From the NCBI RefSeq assembly GCF_015100155.1, contig NZ_JACKZA010000010.1:76178-140177 (forward strand): a stretch of DNA of 64,000 bases. Reading direction: 5' to 3'. The translations under genes and the position numbers were made by a program. The stretch's first letter is position 1. The number at the start of each line of letters is the position of its first letter. The notes below the pieces were generated by a model. The model worked only from the letters and a program-made list of their open reading frames with translations. It did not search any database and was not told the DNA's origin. Shown here one piece after another: positions 9,952 through 17,647 of the stretch. Origin of the DNA: Acidithiobacillus sp. HP-2 (GTDB taxonomy: Bacteria > Pseudomonadota > Gammaproteobacteria > Acidithiobacillales > Acidithiobacillaceae).

Positions 9952-10149
9952 CCCGAAGACGGCAGTGGGCCTGCAGGCTTTGCCGCGACTTTGGCCCGCG
10001 CCGTTGTTGTTCTTGGCGAAATCCTGCGCCCGTCAGGAGAGCTGTCTGAGCCCAAAGGGCGAGTTCTCTCCTGACAGCAGGATGAGCCTTAGAACAACAG
10101 GCAAGGGACGTTGGAGCAAAAAACCTGCAGGCCCGCTGACGTCTTCAGG
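9952..10149. repeat. Structured intergenic repeat, copy A (about 200 bp)
   Basis: Long imperfect palindrome filling most of the gap between yicC and the 124-aa gene. Outer arms at 9952-9977 and 10124-10149 share GAAGAC...GGGCCTGCAGG in inverted orientation. Inside lies a core at about 9977-10005 (CGACTTTGGCCCGCGCCGTT) that recurs at 12.55 kb and 38.5 kb. A second pair of arms begins GTTGTTCT at 10004 and ends AGAACAAC at 10098. A third, innermost pair is GTCAGGAGAG / CTCTCCTGAC. No convincing protein is encoded. It may be a mobile palindromic element or a structured RNA. Confidence 0.75.
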
Positions 10150-10230
10150 ATAATAACCGCTTAACCTAGCACAAGGACAGAAAAGCAGCGAGAAGCGTAA
10201 TTTTAGCATATAAGCATATGAATATAATTA

Positions 10231-10301
10231 TTGACAGCACTCCCAAGCTGAACTAAACCTAAAGAGTCGTAGCCCAAAAGCACCCCATCCAATAAGGGTG
10301 C
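10231..10301 (+). promoter_or_regulatory. Sigma-70-type promoter and hairpin leader before the 124-aa gene
   Basis: A perfect -35 box TTGACA at 10231-10236 is followed after 17 bases by TAAACC at 10254-10259, a weak -10. The predicted leader is about 70 bases and contains a hairpin with arms GCACCC (10280-10285) and GGGTGC (10296-10301). The ribosome-binding site GGGAG ends 8 bases before the ATG at 10334. Promoter strength and any regulatory role of the hairpin are inferred. Confidence 0.5.
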
Positions 10302-10333
10302 ACTCATGAAATTGCACAACGGGAGAGTGTTCT

Positions 10334-10708
10334 ATGGTTGCCACACAGGAAACGTTATTTGAATGGGACGAATGGAAAGAGCGCGCTCTTGCCCGGGGTA
10401 TTGCTGAGGATTTGGCAGAATTAGGTAAAAACCTGATGCGCGACGCCTACATGCAACGCTGGCCGGAAGCCGTGCTGAGTGATTGCGGCTGGGACGATGA
10501 TGGTTTTGGGATGCTGGCCCTCGCCTGCGCCAAACCTGCTGAAACACGTCGGGATTGGGAGCGTTTGTATGCCCAATATTGCCGGCGGCCGGCTTGTCCG
10601 CTGCAGCAGCCTTTAGCAGCGGAGGCGAAAGCCCTAGCACCCCTCTATCCGGCAACGCACCCACAGGGAAATAGCCATACATCGCTAATGACGGGACATC
10701 CAAAGTAA
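10334..10708 (+). CDS. Hypothetical 124-aa acidic protein
   Basis: I do not recognise this protein. It is soluble-looking, with no signal peptide or membrane segment. Residues 1-85 are helical and acidic with many Trp (FEWDEWKERA, RWPEAVL, CGWDDDGFG, RRDWERLYAQY); the last 40 residues are Pro/Ala/His-rich and probably unstructured. It contains Cys at CGWDD, ALACAK, QYCRR and PACPLQ. A promoter with a perfect -35 box and a good ribosome-binding site precede it, which supports a real gene. Its end overlaps the convergent TlpA-like gene by 24 bases, so the disordered tail could be a recent extension. Confidence 0.6.
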   Translation: MVATQETLFEWDEWKERALARGIAEDLAELGKNLMRDAYMQRWPEAVLSDCGWDDDGFGMLALACAKPAETRRDWERLYAQYCRRPACPLQQPLAAEAKALAPLYPATHPQGNSHTSLMTGHPK

Positions 10709-11230
10709 TCGCCAGACGACAACGGGCAGGGAAATAGCCCCTACATAACGGCCTACAATCTGCCCCTTGTGGTTGATCAGCAAGGAGGTGGGAGTCAGGA
10801 TAACGCCGCCCAGAATCTGGGCGGCCGCTCCGTTTTTATCCGCATAAAGGGGATAATCAATAGCAAAACGGGAGCGCGCCGCCACGATGGCCTGCGGCGT
10901 ATTTCCGGCAACAGCTACACCCAGCACCGTAAATCCAGCACCCCCAAACCATTGCTGGAGCCAGTTGAGGGCGGGAATTTCGGCAATACAGGGAGGGCAA
11001 TCCGCAGACCAGAAATTGATCAGGGTCACCTGATTTGCTCCGGGATGATACTGTACCCACTGCCCATCCGGCTTTTGCAGGGTCAGAACCGGTAATGTGG
11101 CAGGAGTAGCAACATCACTTGCGCCGCGCCATTGTGTCCATACATACACTCCGGCCACGACCAACAGCATCAGCACAATATCCAGAGCCCAGCGCCGCAG
11201 GCGATGCTTTCCCAATACTATCAACCTCAT
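10685..11230 (-). CDS. Membrane-anchored TlpA/ResA-like thiol-disulfide oxidoreductase
   Basis: 181 residues: one N-terminal membrane anchor (ALDIVLMLLVVAGVYVW, residues 15-31) and a periplasmic thioredoxin fold of the TlpA/ResA/AhpC-TSA group. The redox motif is the CPPC of NFWSADCPPCIAEIPAL; the cis-proline loop is the segment GGVILTPTSLLI. Such proteins reduce disulfides in the periplasm, often during cytochrome c maturation; the partner here is unknown. There is no cytochrome c maturation gene nearby; dsbD, a possible electron donor, lies 40 kb away in the same window. Confidence 0.85.
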   Translation of the reverse strand: MRLIVLGKHRLRRWALDIVLMLLVVAGVYVWTQWRGASDVATPATLPVLTLQKPDGQWVQYHPGANQVTLINFWSADCPPCIAEIPALNWLQQWFGGAGFTVLGVAVAGNTPQAIVAARSRFAIDYPLYADKNGAAAQILGGVILTPTSLLINHKGQIVGRYVGAISLPVVVWRLLWMSRH

Positions 11231-11250
11231 CTGATCAACATGAAATGGAC

Positions 11251-11279
11251 TGGAGCGTAGCGGTAAATCCCGCTATAAT
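11251..11279 (+). promoter_or_regulatory. Candidate promoter of csoS1D-Nudix
   Basis: A perfect -10 box TATAAT at 11274-11279 lies 28 bases before the csoS1D ATG. The best -35 at a 17-base spacing, TGGAGC at 11251-11256, is weak, so an activator may be needed. It lies in the 76-base divergent gap between the TlpA-like gene and csoS1D. Confidence 0.45.
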
Positions 11280-11306
11280 TGATCGACTATATTCGAACCA
11301 TGGCTC

Positions 11307-11921
11307 ATGATTCAACTTCGCACTTACGTCTACATAGACTCCCTACAACCGCAACTCGCTGCATATATGGCCTCGGTCTCCCAGGGCTTTCTTCCTGTGC
11401 CCGGCGATGCGGCCTTGTGGATTGAAGTTTCCCCTGCCATGGCAATTCACCGTCTCACGGACATTGCCCTGAAAGCTACCCGCGTGCATCTTTCCCAGCA
11501 GGTCATTGAACGCGAATTTGGAGCGATGGTCGTTCATCATCGTGACCAGAGTGATGTACGGGAGGCTGGTCGAGTGGTTTTGCAGCGCATGGGTGCCAGT
11601 CAGCAGGATCGTACCGCCTGCAAAATCACCTGGAAAGAAATCATCCGTGGAATGATGCCGGATCACACCGTACTCATAAACCGCCAGGGGCGGCGCGGCT
11701 CCATGATTCTTCCGGAGCAGAGCATGTTCATTCTGGAAACTGATCCGGCCGGTTACGTCATATATGCCGCCAATCAGGCGGAAAAAGCTGCCAATATCAC
11801 GCTGGTCGATGTACGTGCCGTGGGTGCCTACGGACGCCTGACCATTGCCGGAAAGGAAGCGGACGTGGATGAAGCCGCAGCCGCCGCCATCCACGCCGTG
11901 GAAAACCCTTCCTGGACTTGA
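11307..11921 (+). CDS. csoS1D: Carboxysome shell tandem-BMC protein CsoS1D
   Basis: 204-residue protein with two BMC domains in tandem, matching CsoS1D, which forms pseudohexameric trimers that stack and gate a large pore in the alpha-carboxysome shell. Domain 1 starts with [17 protein letters not shown] and contains VIEREFG at residues 66-72; the Glu-Arg pair corresponds to the pore-gating residues known from CsoS1D. Domain 2 ends in [19 protein letters not shown] and SEADV-like KEADVDEAA. It lacks the N-terminal extension seen in cyanobacterial forms. It is transcribed towards the main cso cluster and shares the TGATG stop/start junction with the Nudix gene. Confidence 0.88.
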   Translation: MIQLRTYVYIDSLQPQLAAYMASVSQGFLPVPGDAALWIEVSPAMAIHRLTDIALKATRVHLSQQVIEREFGAMVVHHRDQSDVREAGRVVLQRMGASQQDRTACKITWKEIIRGMMPDHTVLINRQGRRGSMILPEQSMFILETDPAGYVIYAANQAEKAANITLVDVRAVGAYGRLTIAGKEADVDEAAAAAIHAVENPSWT

Positions 11922-12484
11922 TGCAGATGAATCGGCAAACCCTGCAAACCCAGCTCTGCCAGTATCGCAGTCACTATATGGAAGAGCTGGCTTATGCCCG
12001 TCGGGGTTGCGTTCTTTTGCAAAGCGATCCGGATTGCTTTTTTCGGGAAGGAAGCGGCCTGCACATTACCGCTTCCACCTGGATTCTCAACCCTGCCCGT
12101 ACCGCTACGCTGTTTATGCTCCACCGGAAACTGGAGCAATGGTTTCAGCCGGGAGGACATGCGGATGGTGATGAAAATGTCCTCGCCGTGGCGCTCAAGG
12201 AGTGCGGCGAAGAAACCGGGGTTGCAGAGACAGATATCCGCTTGCTGCAATCAAGCATCTTTGATGTGGATATTCACCGGACTCGCCGGCATGGCAGCGA
12301 GCCAGCCCATCAGCATCTGGATATTCGATTTCTGGTGGAAATAGATGATCGTATCCCCCTGGATGGAAACAGTGAGTCCCATGCCTTGCTTTGGATACCC
12401 CTGCATGAGGTACACGCCTACAATAAGGGACTTTCCATCCATCGAATGCTGATCAAAAGCATGGAGTGGTTGCGTCAGCACTGA
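11921..12484 (+). CDS. Nudix hydrolase
   Basis: 187-residue Nudix enzyme that would hydrolyse a nucleoside diphosphate linked to another group. The Nudix box runs GGHADGDENVLAVALKECGE followed by ETG, with Lys replacing the usual Arg of REUxEE. The N-terminal helices resemble those of standalone Nudix enzymes found beside carboxysome or biosynthesis genes. It is translationally coupled to csoS1D by a one-base overlap, so a link with carboxysome metabolism, for example removal of a damaged sugar phosphate or nucleotide, is possible but unproven. Substrate cannot be read from the sequence. Confidence 0.85.
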   Translation: MQMNRQTLQTQLCQYRSHYMEELAYARRGCVLLQSDPDCFFREGSGLHITASTWILNPARTATLFMLHRKLEQWFQPGGHADGDENVLAVALKECGEETGVAETDIRLLQSSIFDVDIHRTRRHGSEPAHQHLDIRFLVEIDDRIPLDGNSESHALLWIPLHEVHAYNKGLSIHRMLIKSMEWLRQH

Positions 12485-12545
12485 AACCAGGGTTGAAGCC
12501 AGCCCGAATCAAGGTAAAAAGACCTTAATCCTCAATATGGTCGCG

Positions 12546-12589
12546 GACCTGGAGGCTTTGCAGCAACTTTGGACCGCGCCGTTTCAGGT
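12546..12589. repeat. Structured intergenic repeat, copy B (degenerate, short arms)
   Basis: The core CAACTTTGGACCGCGCCGTT at about 12564-12583 differs by two bases from the cores of the other two copies. Its arms are reduced to ACCTGGA at 12547 and TCAGGT at 12584, so only a short stem can form. It sits between the convergent ends of the Nudix gene and cbbQ, where it may act in transcript 3'-end formation. Confidence 0.55.
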
Positions 12590-13395
12590 TAGAAAAAAGT
12601 ACCGACGGCCGCATCCAGGGCATCACGCATATCCGGATCATCCGTAATCGGGCGCACCAGGGCCATGCTGCAGGCCGCAATGGGTGCCACACCTTTCTGT
12701 ATCAACGCACCGGCATAAATGAGCATACGTGTGGACAAGCCTTCATCCAGACCGTGACCCTTGAGGTTGCGCGAACGTTCGGCAATGGAAACCAGCTTTT
12801 CCGCCATATCTTCCGAAACACCCGACTCATGAGCCACAATTTCCACTTCAATCGTCCGTTGCGGATAGGAAAAATCCAAAGCCCCAAAACGCTGCTTGGT
12901 GGATTGTTTCAGATCTTTCATGGAAGACTGGTAGCCGGGGTTAAAGGAAATCACCAGCTGAAAATCAGGATGGGCCTGAATCAGCTCACCCTTCTTATCC
13001 AGGGGAAGTGTGCGCCGATGATCCGTAAGAGGATGAATCACCACCGTCGTATCCTGACGAGCCTCGACAATTTCATCCAGATAACAGATGGCCCCTATAC
13101 GCGCAGCGGTGGTCAGAGGACCGTCCTGCCATTTGGTACCATCCTTGTCCAGCAGAAACCGCCCTACCAGGTCTGAAGCCGTCATGTCCTCGTTGCAAGC
13201 CACAGTAATCAGAGGCCGTTTCAGACGCCACGCCATATATTCAACAAAACGGGACTTTCCGCAGCCTGTCGGGCCCTTGACCATCATCGGCAGACGAGCT
13301 GCGTAAGCCGCTTCATACAAGGAAATTTCATCGTGGACTTCCTTGTAATACGGCTCTTTCTCAATCAGGTACTGTTCTTTTGAATCACTGTTCAC
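12589..13395 (-). CDS. cbbQ: RuBisCO activase AAA+ ATPase CbbQ
   Basis: 268-residue MoxR-type AAA+ protein. With CbbO it forms the CbbQO motor that removes inhibitory sugar phosphates from RuBisCO. Walker A is GPTGCGKS (residues 41-48), Walker B ICYLDEIVEA, sensor 1 VISFNPGYQ. It is close to NorQ in sequence but the position at the end of the cso operon identifies it as CbbQ. It is 17 bases downstream of cpII and probably the last gene of the superoperon, followed by repeat copy B. Confidence 0.93.
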   Translation of the reverse strand: MNSDSKEQYLIEKEPYYKEVHDEISLYEAAYAARLPMMVKGPTGCGKSRFVEYMAWRLKRPLITVACNEDMTASDLVGRFLLDKDGTKWQDGPLTTAARIGAICYLDEIVEARQDTTVVIHPLTDHRRTLPLDKKGELIQAHPDFQLVISFNPGYQSSMKDLKQSTKQRFGALDFSYPQRTIEVEIVAHESGVSEDMAEKLVSIAERSRNLKGHGLDEGLSTRMLIYAGALIQKGVAPIAACSMALVRPITDDPDMRDALDAAVGTFF

Positions 13396-13412
13396 CGTAT
13401 CACCTCTTGATA

Positions 13413-13739
13413 TTAATTCTTGAATTTCACCAGCCGACTGACCTGGATATCCGTAACAAACACAACACCGGTATGTTTCTCAAAAAATGGCGCGAAGCCT
13501 TCCAGAATAGGAGACACCAACTCTTCGGGAACAGCCACTATAATCATGATCAGCACATCATCTTCATTGAACATGACGTGTCCTTCATAAATACCGTGAC
13601 TGCCTTTTCCAGACAAATTACCGACAATGGTATAACCTTTCACCCCGGCCCTGTCGAGAAGATCCGTGGCAAAATCCTTGTGCGCGCCCTCCATGATGAT
13701 TTCCAGCTTTTTCAAAGGGCTCAAATTCAGTGTGTTCAT
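13413..13739 (-). CDS. Carboxysome-associated PII-like protein CPII
   Basis: 108-residue ferredoxin-like PII-family protein. It lacks the canonical uridylylation loop and instead carries GNLSGKGSHGIYEGHVMFNE at about residues 40-59, as in the CPII proteins encoded with RuBisCO and inorganic carbon transporters, which bind adenine nucleotides and respond to bicarbonate. A role as sensor of carbon or energy state acting on the DabAB transporter is inferred from the four-base ATGA overlap with dabA. No glnB/glnK-type ammonium transporter gene is adjacent. Confidence 0.85.
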   Translation of the reverse strand: MNTLNLSPLKKLEIIMEGAHKDFATDLLDRAGVKGYTIVGNLSGKGSHGIYEGHVMFNEDDVLIMIIVAVPEELVSPILEGFAPFFEKHTGVVFVTDIQVSRLVKFKN

Positions 13740-16700
13740 GCGATTTCCTCCAGGAGGGTCTGTCTGTCAGGGGTTTCGGTTCGTTCTTGCAAGTGAAAGG
13801 CACCATCTTCGAGGACATAGGCGCGATAATCATCTTCCGGATCCATGATGATGACCCGGACCCACCCCCCACCCAGCAGCGCCTTGATTTTAACCAGGTT
13901 ACCCACGGATCTCTGGGCAAAAGCGACCGGCGCTTCAACCAGCACAATCAAGCGCACCGGCTCATGGTAAGGCTTGCCATCCTTGAGGACGGTCTGGGTA
14001 GGCAGCCCTGTACGCAAATCACTCTGGTTGCCGGTCATCACTGCAAAGCGCCCCGCCACGTTGTGATATACCTTACTGCCACTACCATAGTGCTCCGTGT
14101 CCACAACGGAAAAATAATGTTCCAGATTAATCCATTCGCCCACCACCATGGGACTGGAAAGAATGGTTTCCAGAAGACGACCCTTGGGATCCAGGCGGTA
14201 ATCGTAGGAATGGAGAAAAGCCCGGCTTTCAAGATTCAGGCCCTCGGTCAATTCCCGCCGACCGACAATAGCATAGGCATTGCGGGTCAAGCCCCACTCC
14301 GGACGGACCTGCGACCAGTCGTGGGTTTGGCGCTGAGCCATGGCCGCCGCTGCGTAGGGGTCCTGGGCCAGCCTGGCATTTCCTCCGAGCAGTGGCATGC
14401 GTTCTGCGGCAGAACGACGGGTAGCTGCTGACAAGCCATTCTGCAAACGCTCCAGATAGAGCAGATGTCTTGCTGGCAACAAGTCCACATCATACAGCTC
14501 CACCACATCTGAAGTGGTATTATGCACGGCCGGCATAAACCAGGTATCGTCAGGGATGATGATTCCCTTATCGCGCAAACGCCGACGCACCTCGGGTTTA
14601 TTGGCCATCGCCGCAAATACCCGGGCATTGGGTAGCCCCTTGCCACCTCCACAGGCCCCACAATCCAGAGCCGATTCGTAGGGATTGTTTTCGGTTTCAC
14701 TTTGATGCCCAACCAACAGCACAAAGCGCGAAAAATTACGATTCATGCCAATCAGCAGCAGGGCCTGAGAAATGTAGCGGACCTGCTCATCCAGACTGAA
14801 ACCAATACGGCCCAGTCGCTCCATCTGCAAACTGGTTTCATGGCGTTCGACCCGGTATATGTCCCGCAATTTCTGGATGAACTCAGATTCCTGCTGGGCA
14901 GACAAATCGCGGCGTTGGGCCAGGGCACTGGGTCCAGAGATATGTTCCAGGGCAATTTCGCGCAGCTCTTTGACATCGTCGTCCGTCACCTGATCGCGCG
15001 GAACATTCCATTCCTTGATCAACGCCCGGACAATCATCGCCCGCTGCACAGCCCGCAAAATGGAATCCGCCTGATCCGGACTGAGCTTGTCCAAGAGCAG
15101 TCGCGTTACCGGCTTTTCAGCATGCAGTTTATGATGGAGATGATGATAGGTCAGCGGCGCGACAGTCTTGCCAATCAGGCCCAGACTGAAAATGAGACCC
15201 ACAGCTTCTACTGCCACAAATGGGGACAACACCGAACTCTTCAGTTCATGAAGCACATGCTCCAGGGCACCATAAAGCGGTTCTTCTTCCAGTTCCAGTT
15301 CGGCGGGAATTTCCAGCACCAGATTTTTGGGGGTCTGAATCGCCGGACAAAGATGCACTTCAGTGCCACGACCATACTCCAGGAAGCTGATCGGCACCCC
15401 AAAAAACCCACCAATTCCAAAAGTCTGATAATCACCAATCGCTTCCAGATGCCGGCGCATGGGTTCCGAACGCACGTCAATACACAGCAACGCCTGGGCA
15501 AAAGGCCGTTTCTCCTCGGCTGCTGCAGACGCCTGCGGAATATGGATCCGGTTGACCAGATCCTTGATGTAGTGAGACTCCATGGACCGCAACCAGGTAA
15601 AGCCCTCCTGCTTTTCCCAGGCCCGCATAATCTCCAAAAACCTGTCGAGCTGATCCGGCGTCATCGCCAACAGTTGCGCTTCCGCTTCTGCACCCATGAC
15701 TTTAGCCAGTCGCTGCAGATTCTTAATCTGACGTTCCGCTTCCCAACGGGACTTGGCAGCAATGTACTGCTGCGCCATCTTGTCAAAACCGGAACGTTTG
15801 CGCCGTGCCAGTACATCTTCTACCTGTTGTGCCCAGGCGGGCAAAATGGAACCCGTGTACAACTCCAGACGCAAATAGGCAGAAAAAGGATCCGCATGCA
15901 CGAAATCCTGAATTTCTTCGGCATTGGCCGGACAGGCATGGTGCCTGACTGCCTCCTGAAGTAACGCCATACCCAGAACCATGCGTACGGCCAGAAAATC
16001 CGTCAGATCCGCCGGATACTGCTCTGCCCAGTAATAATGTTTGGCTGTACTCCGGTAGCGGATGAAACCCGCCCAACCATGCAAACGCGTCAATTGCCGG
16101 GTAATATATTTTTGCCAGGATGCTTCGGGAACTTTCAGATCCCGGAGAATATGCGCCACTACGCCTTCAGGCGTCGCTTCTGAGTCCAGAAGATTGCGCA
16201 AATGCAATCCACGCAGGAAAAAGCGCACATTATGCTGAGCCACTTCTTTCCATGCAGCAAAAAATCCCTGCTTGCGTCCCGGCGACTGCCAGGCTGACTG
16301 ACCTTCATCAAAAAAGTCCAGACAGCTTTTTACCAGCAGATCATCCAGGGTACTGCCAATGTCTGTCCCGAACAGACGATCGACATTGGCATAAACTGGC
16401 CCGTCCAGGGCTATTTTATGGCTGAGAATATCTTGCAGGCGGTATTTTTGGGTTTCGTCGTCTTGATCTGGCGCTTGTCCATGGAGAACTGCATGCAGAA
16501 TTCGTCCATCGAGCCAATCCGTCCTCGGGACCATCTGCTCGTTCTGGCAACGCGTCAGCAAGGACCAGAGCCAATGCTCCATGGAAATTCCGGGCAGAGT
16601 CTCGGCGTGTTTTTCGAGAAAAACATGGAGATATTTGCGCAGTGCATTTTCATCCACTTTCCCGGCCTGCCAATATTCCTGATATTCACTGCGGGAAAGA

Positions 16701-16888
16701 TATCCGCGTCCGTGAAATAATCGGCCCGCTTCTTCCACCGCCTCTTCAAAAGGAAGGTGTTCCAGCCCGAACAGAGGGTTATGGTGAATGAAGGTGCGCA
16801 TTGGCCAAAACCGGGGAATGGGCTCGCTGGCCACATAAATCATCGTCCGTACTTTCAGACGATCCCCCAAAGTCAGTTGATGATCCAT
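13736..16888 (-). CDS. dabA: Inorganic carbon transporter subunit DabA (DUF2309)
   Basis: 1050-residue soluble subunit of the DAB (DABs accumulate bicarbonate) complex, which converts CO2 to bicarbonate vectorially at the membrane. The predicted zinc site, arranged like that of a type II beta-carbonic anhydrase, is visible: Cys469 and Asp471 in LLCIDVRSEPMRR, and His728 and Cys743 in GHQSETENN...SALDCGACGGGKG. The gene starts 16 bases inside the end of the membrane-protein gene and overlaps cpII by 4 bases. Length and residues are intact, so it is probably functional. Confidence 0.95.
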   Translation of the reverse strand: MDHQLTLGDRLKVRTMIYVASEPIPRFWPMRTFIHHNPLFGLEHLPFEEAVEEAGRLFHGRGYLSRSEYQEYWQAGKVDENALRKYLHVFLEKHAETLPGISMEHWLWSLLTRCQNEQMVPRTDWLDGRILHAVLHGQAPDQDDETQKYRLQDILSHKIALDGPVYANVDRLFGTDIGSTLDDLLVKSCLDFFDEGQSAWQSPGRKQGFFAAWKEVAQHNVRFFLRGLHLRNLLDSEATPEGVVAHILRDLKVPEASWQKYITRQLTRLHGWAGFIRYRSTAKHYYWAEQYPADLTDFLAVRMVLGMALLQEAVRHHACPANAEEIQDFVHADPFSAYLRLELYTGSILPAWAQQVEDVLARRKRSGFDKMAQQYIAAKSRWEAERQIKNLQRLAKVMGAEAEAQLLAMTPDQLDRFLEIMRAWEKQEGFTWLRSMESHYIKDLVNRIHIPQASAAAEEKRPFAQALLCIDVRSEPMRRHLEAIGDYQTFGIGGFFGVPISFLEYGRGTEVHLCPAIQTPKNLVLEIPAELELEEEPLYGALEHVLHELKSSVLSPFVAVEAVGLIFSLGLIGKTVAPLTYHHLHHKLHAEKPVTRLLLDKLSPDQADSILRAVQRAMIVRALIKEWNVPRDQVTDDDVKELREIALEHISGPSALAQRRDLSAQQESEFIQKLRDIYRVERHETSLQMERLGRIGFSLDEQVRYISQALLLIGMNRNFSRFVLLVGHQSETENNPYESALDCGACGGGKGLPNARVFAAMANKPEVRRRLRDKGIIIPDDTWFMPAVHNTTSDVVELYDVDLLPARHLLYLERLQNGLSAATRRSAAERMPLLGGNARLAQDPYAAAAMAQRQTHDWSQVRPEWGLTRNAYAIVGRRELTEGLNLESRAFLHSYDYRLDPKGRLLETILSSPMVVGEWINLEHYFSVVDTEHYGSGSKVYHNVAGRFAVMTGNQSDLRTGLPTQTVLKDGKPYHEPVRLIVLVEAPVAFAQRSVGNLVKIKALLGGGWVRVIIMDPEDDYRAYVLEDGAFHLQERTETPDRQTLLEEIA

Positions 16889-17646
16889 ATACCCCCCCAG
16901 AAGATTCCGACCAAAGCAAACACCCCCAAAGTCAGTCCACCCAACCAGGTGCCAGCCACACTCAAGTCATGCACCGCATCGCCATGGTATATACCGAAAA
17001 GTAAATCCTGCAAAAGCCGCCCTACGGTCCACCCCCAAAGGAGCAGGACCAGCAATAACAAAGGCATCCAGATGATTGGCAAACTTTCCATAGCCTGTAA
17101 TAAGGCGAAAAAATTGGGAAAGATGGGTGTGGCGGTGGCGGCAAGTGCAGTCAGCGAGATCAGTACGGAAAGACGGGGCAAAACCCGGGCAAAACCGCCG
17201 CTCAGGCCCAGATAAGAACCTCCGGTTTTTTTCGTCAAAACGCCCGCCCATATCAGCATCAGCGCGGCAGGGATGGACCAGGCGAGCACAAAAAGTTGCA
17301 TCTCCCAGTGTTGCGGCAGGACCCCGACCAGAAGCCAGGTCAGGGACAAGCCGGAAGTAGCCATAAAACGCGCCCAAATCTGCATATCACGGGTTCCTGC
17401 AGCGCGATAGGCGTACAAAATCGCCGTAAATAATGCCAACGCCCGCAAGGCTGTGGGCATTTCCTGGCCGAGCAGATACCAGGCCCCTGATTTCAGAAGC
17501 AACAGCAGACCCAGTTGTGGCAGGACAATAACCGTCAGAGCGCGCGCCCAGGCACCCGGTGCACTGACCAGTAAACGGTTAAAAATCCAGCTGAACGGGA
17601 ACCAGGGAAGCAAAGCACCTGCGATAATCCAGATGATGATATCCAT
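16873..17646 (-). CDS. Membrane protein between dabB and dabA
   Basis: 257-residue polytopic protein with about seven hydrophobic segments. It is sandwiched between dabB (stop 17648, start here 17646) and dabA (16-base overlap), so it is almost certainly part of the transporter unit. DabA and DabB alone are the defined core complex of DAB systems; a third membrane gene occurs in some sulfur-oxidiser dab operons, and its role is not established to my knowledge. It has no recognisable enzyme motif; the C-terminal part (GWTVGRLLQDLLFGIYHGD) is amphipathic and could contact DabA or DabB. I chose the ATG at 17646 over an upstream in-frame start within dabB. Confidence 0.75.
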   Translation of the reverse strand: MDIIIWIIAGALLPWFPFSWIFNRLLVSAPGAWARALTVIVLPQLGLLLLLKSGAWYLLGQEMPTALRALALFTAILYAYRAAGTRDMQIWARFMATSGLSLTWLLVGVLPQHWEMQLFVLAWSIPAALMLIWAGVLTKKTGGSYLGLSGGFARVLPRLSVLISLTALAATATPIFPNFFALLQAMESLPIIWMPLLLLVLLLWGWTVGRLLQDLLFGIYHGDAVHDLSVAGTWLGGLTLGVFALVGIFWGGIWIIN

Positions 17647-17647
17647 C

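Noticed and set aside
14702..15964. 420-residue open frame antisense to dabA
   Set aside because: Shadow of dabA; composition is not protein-like (many His/Gln/Arg clusters).
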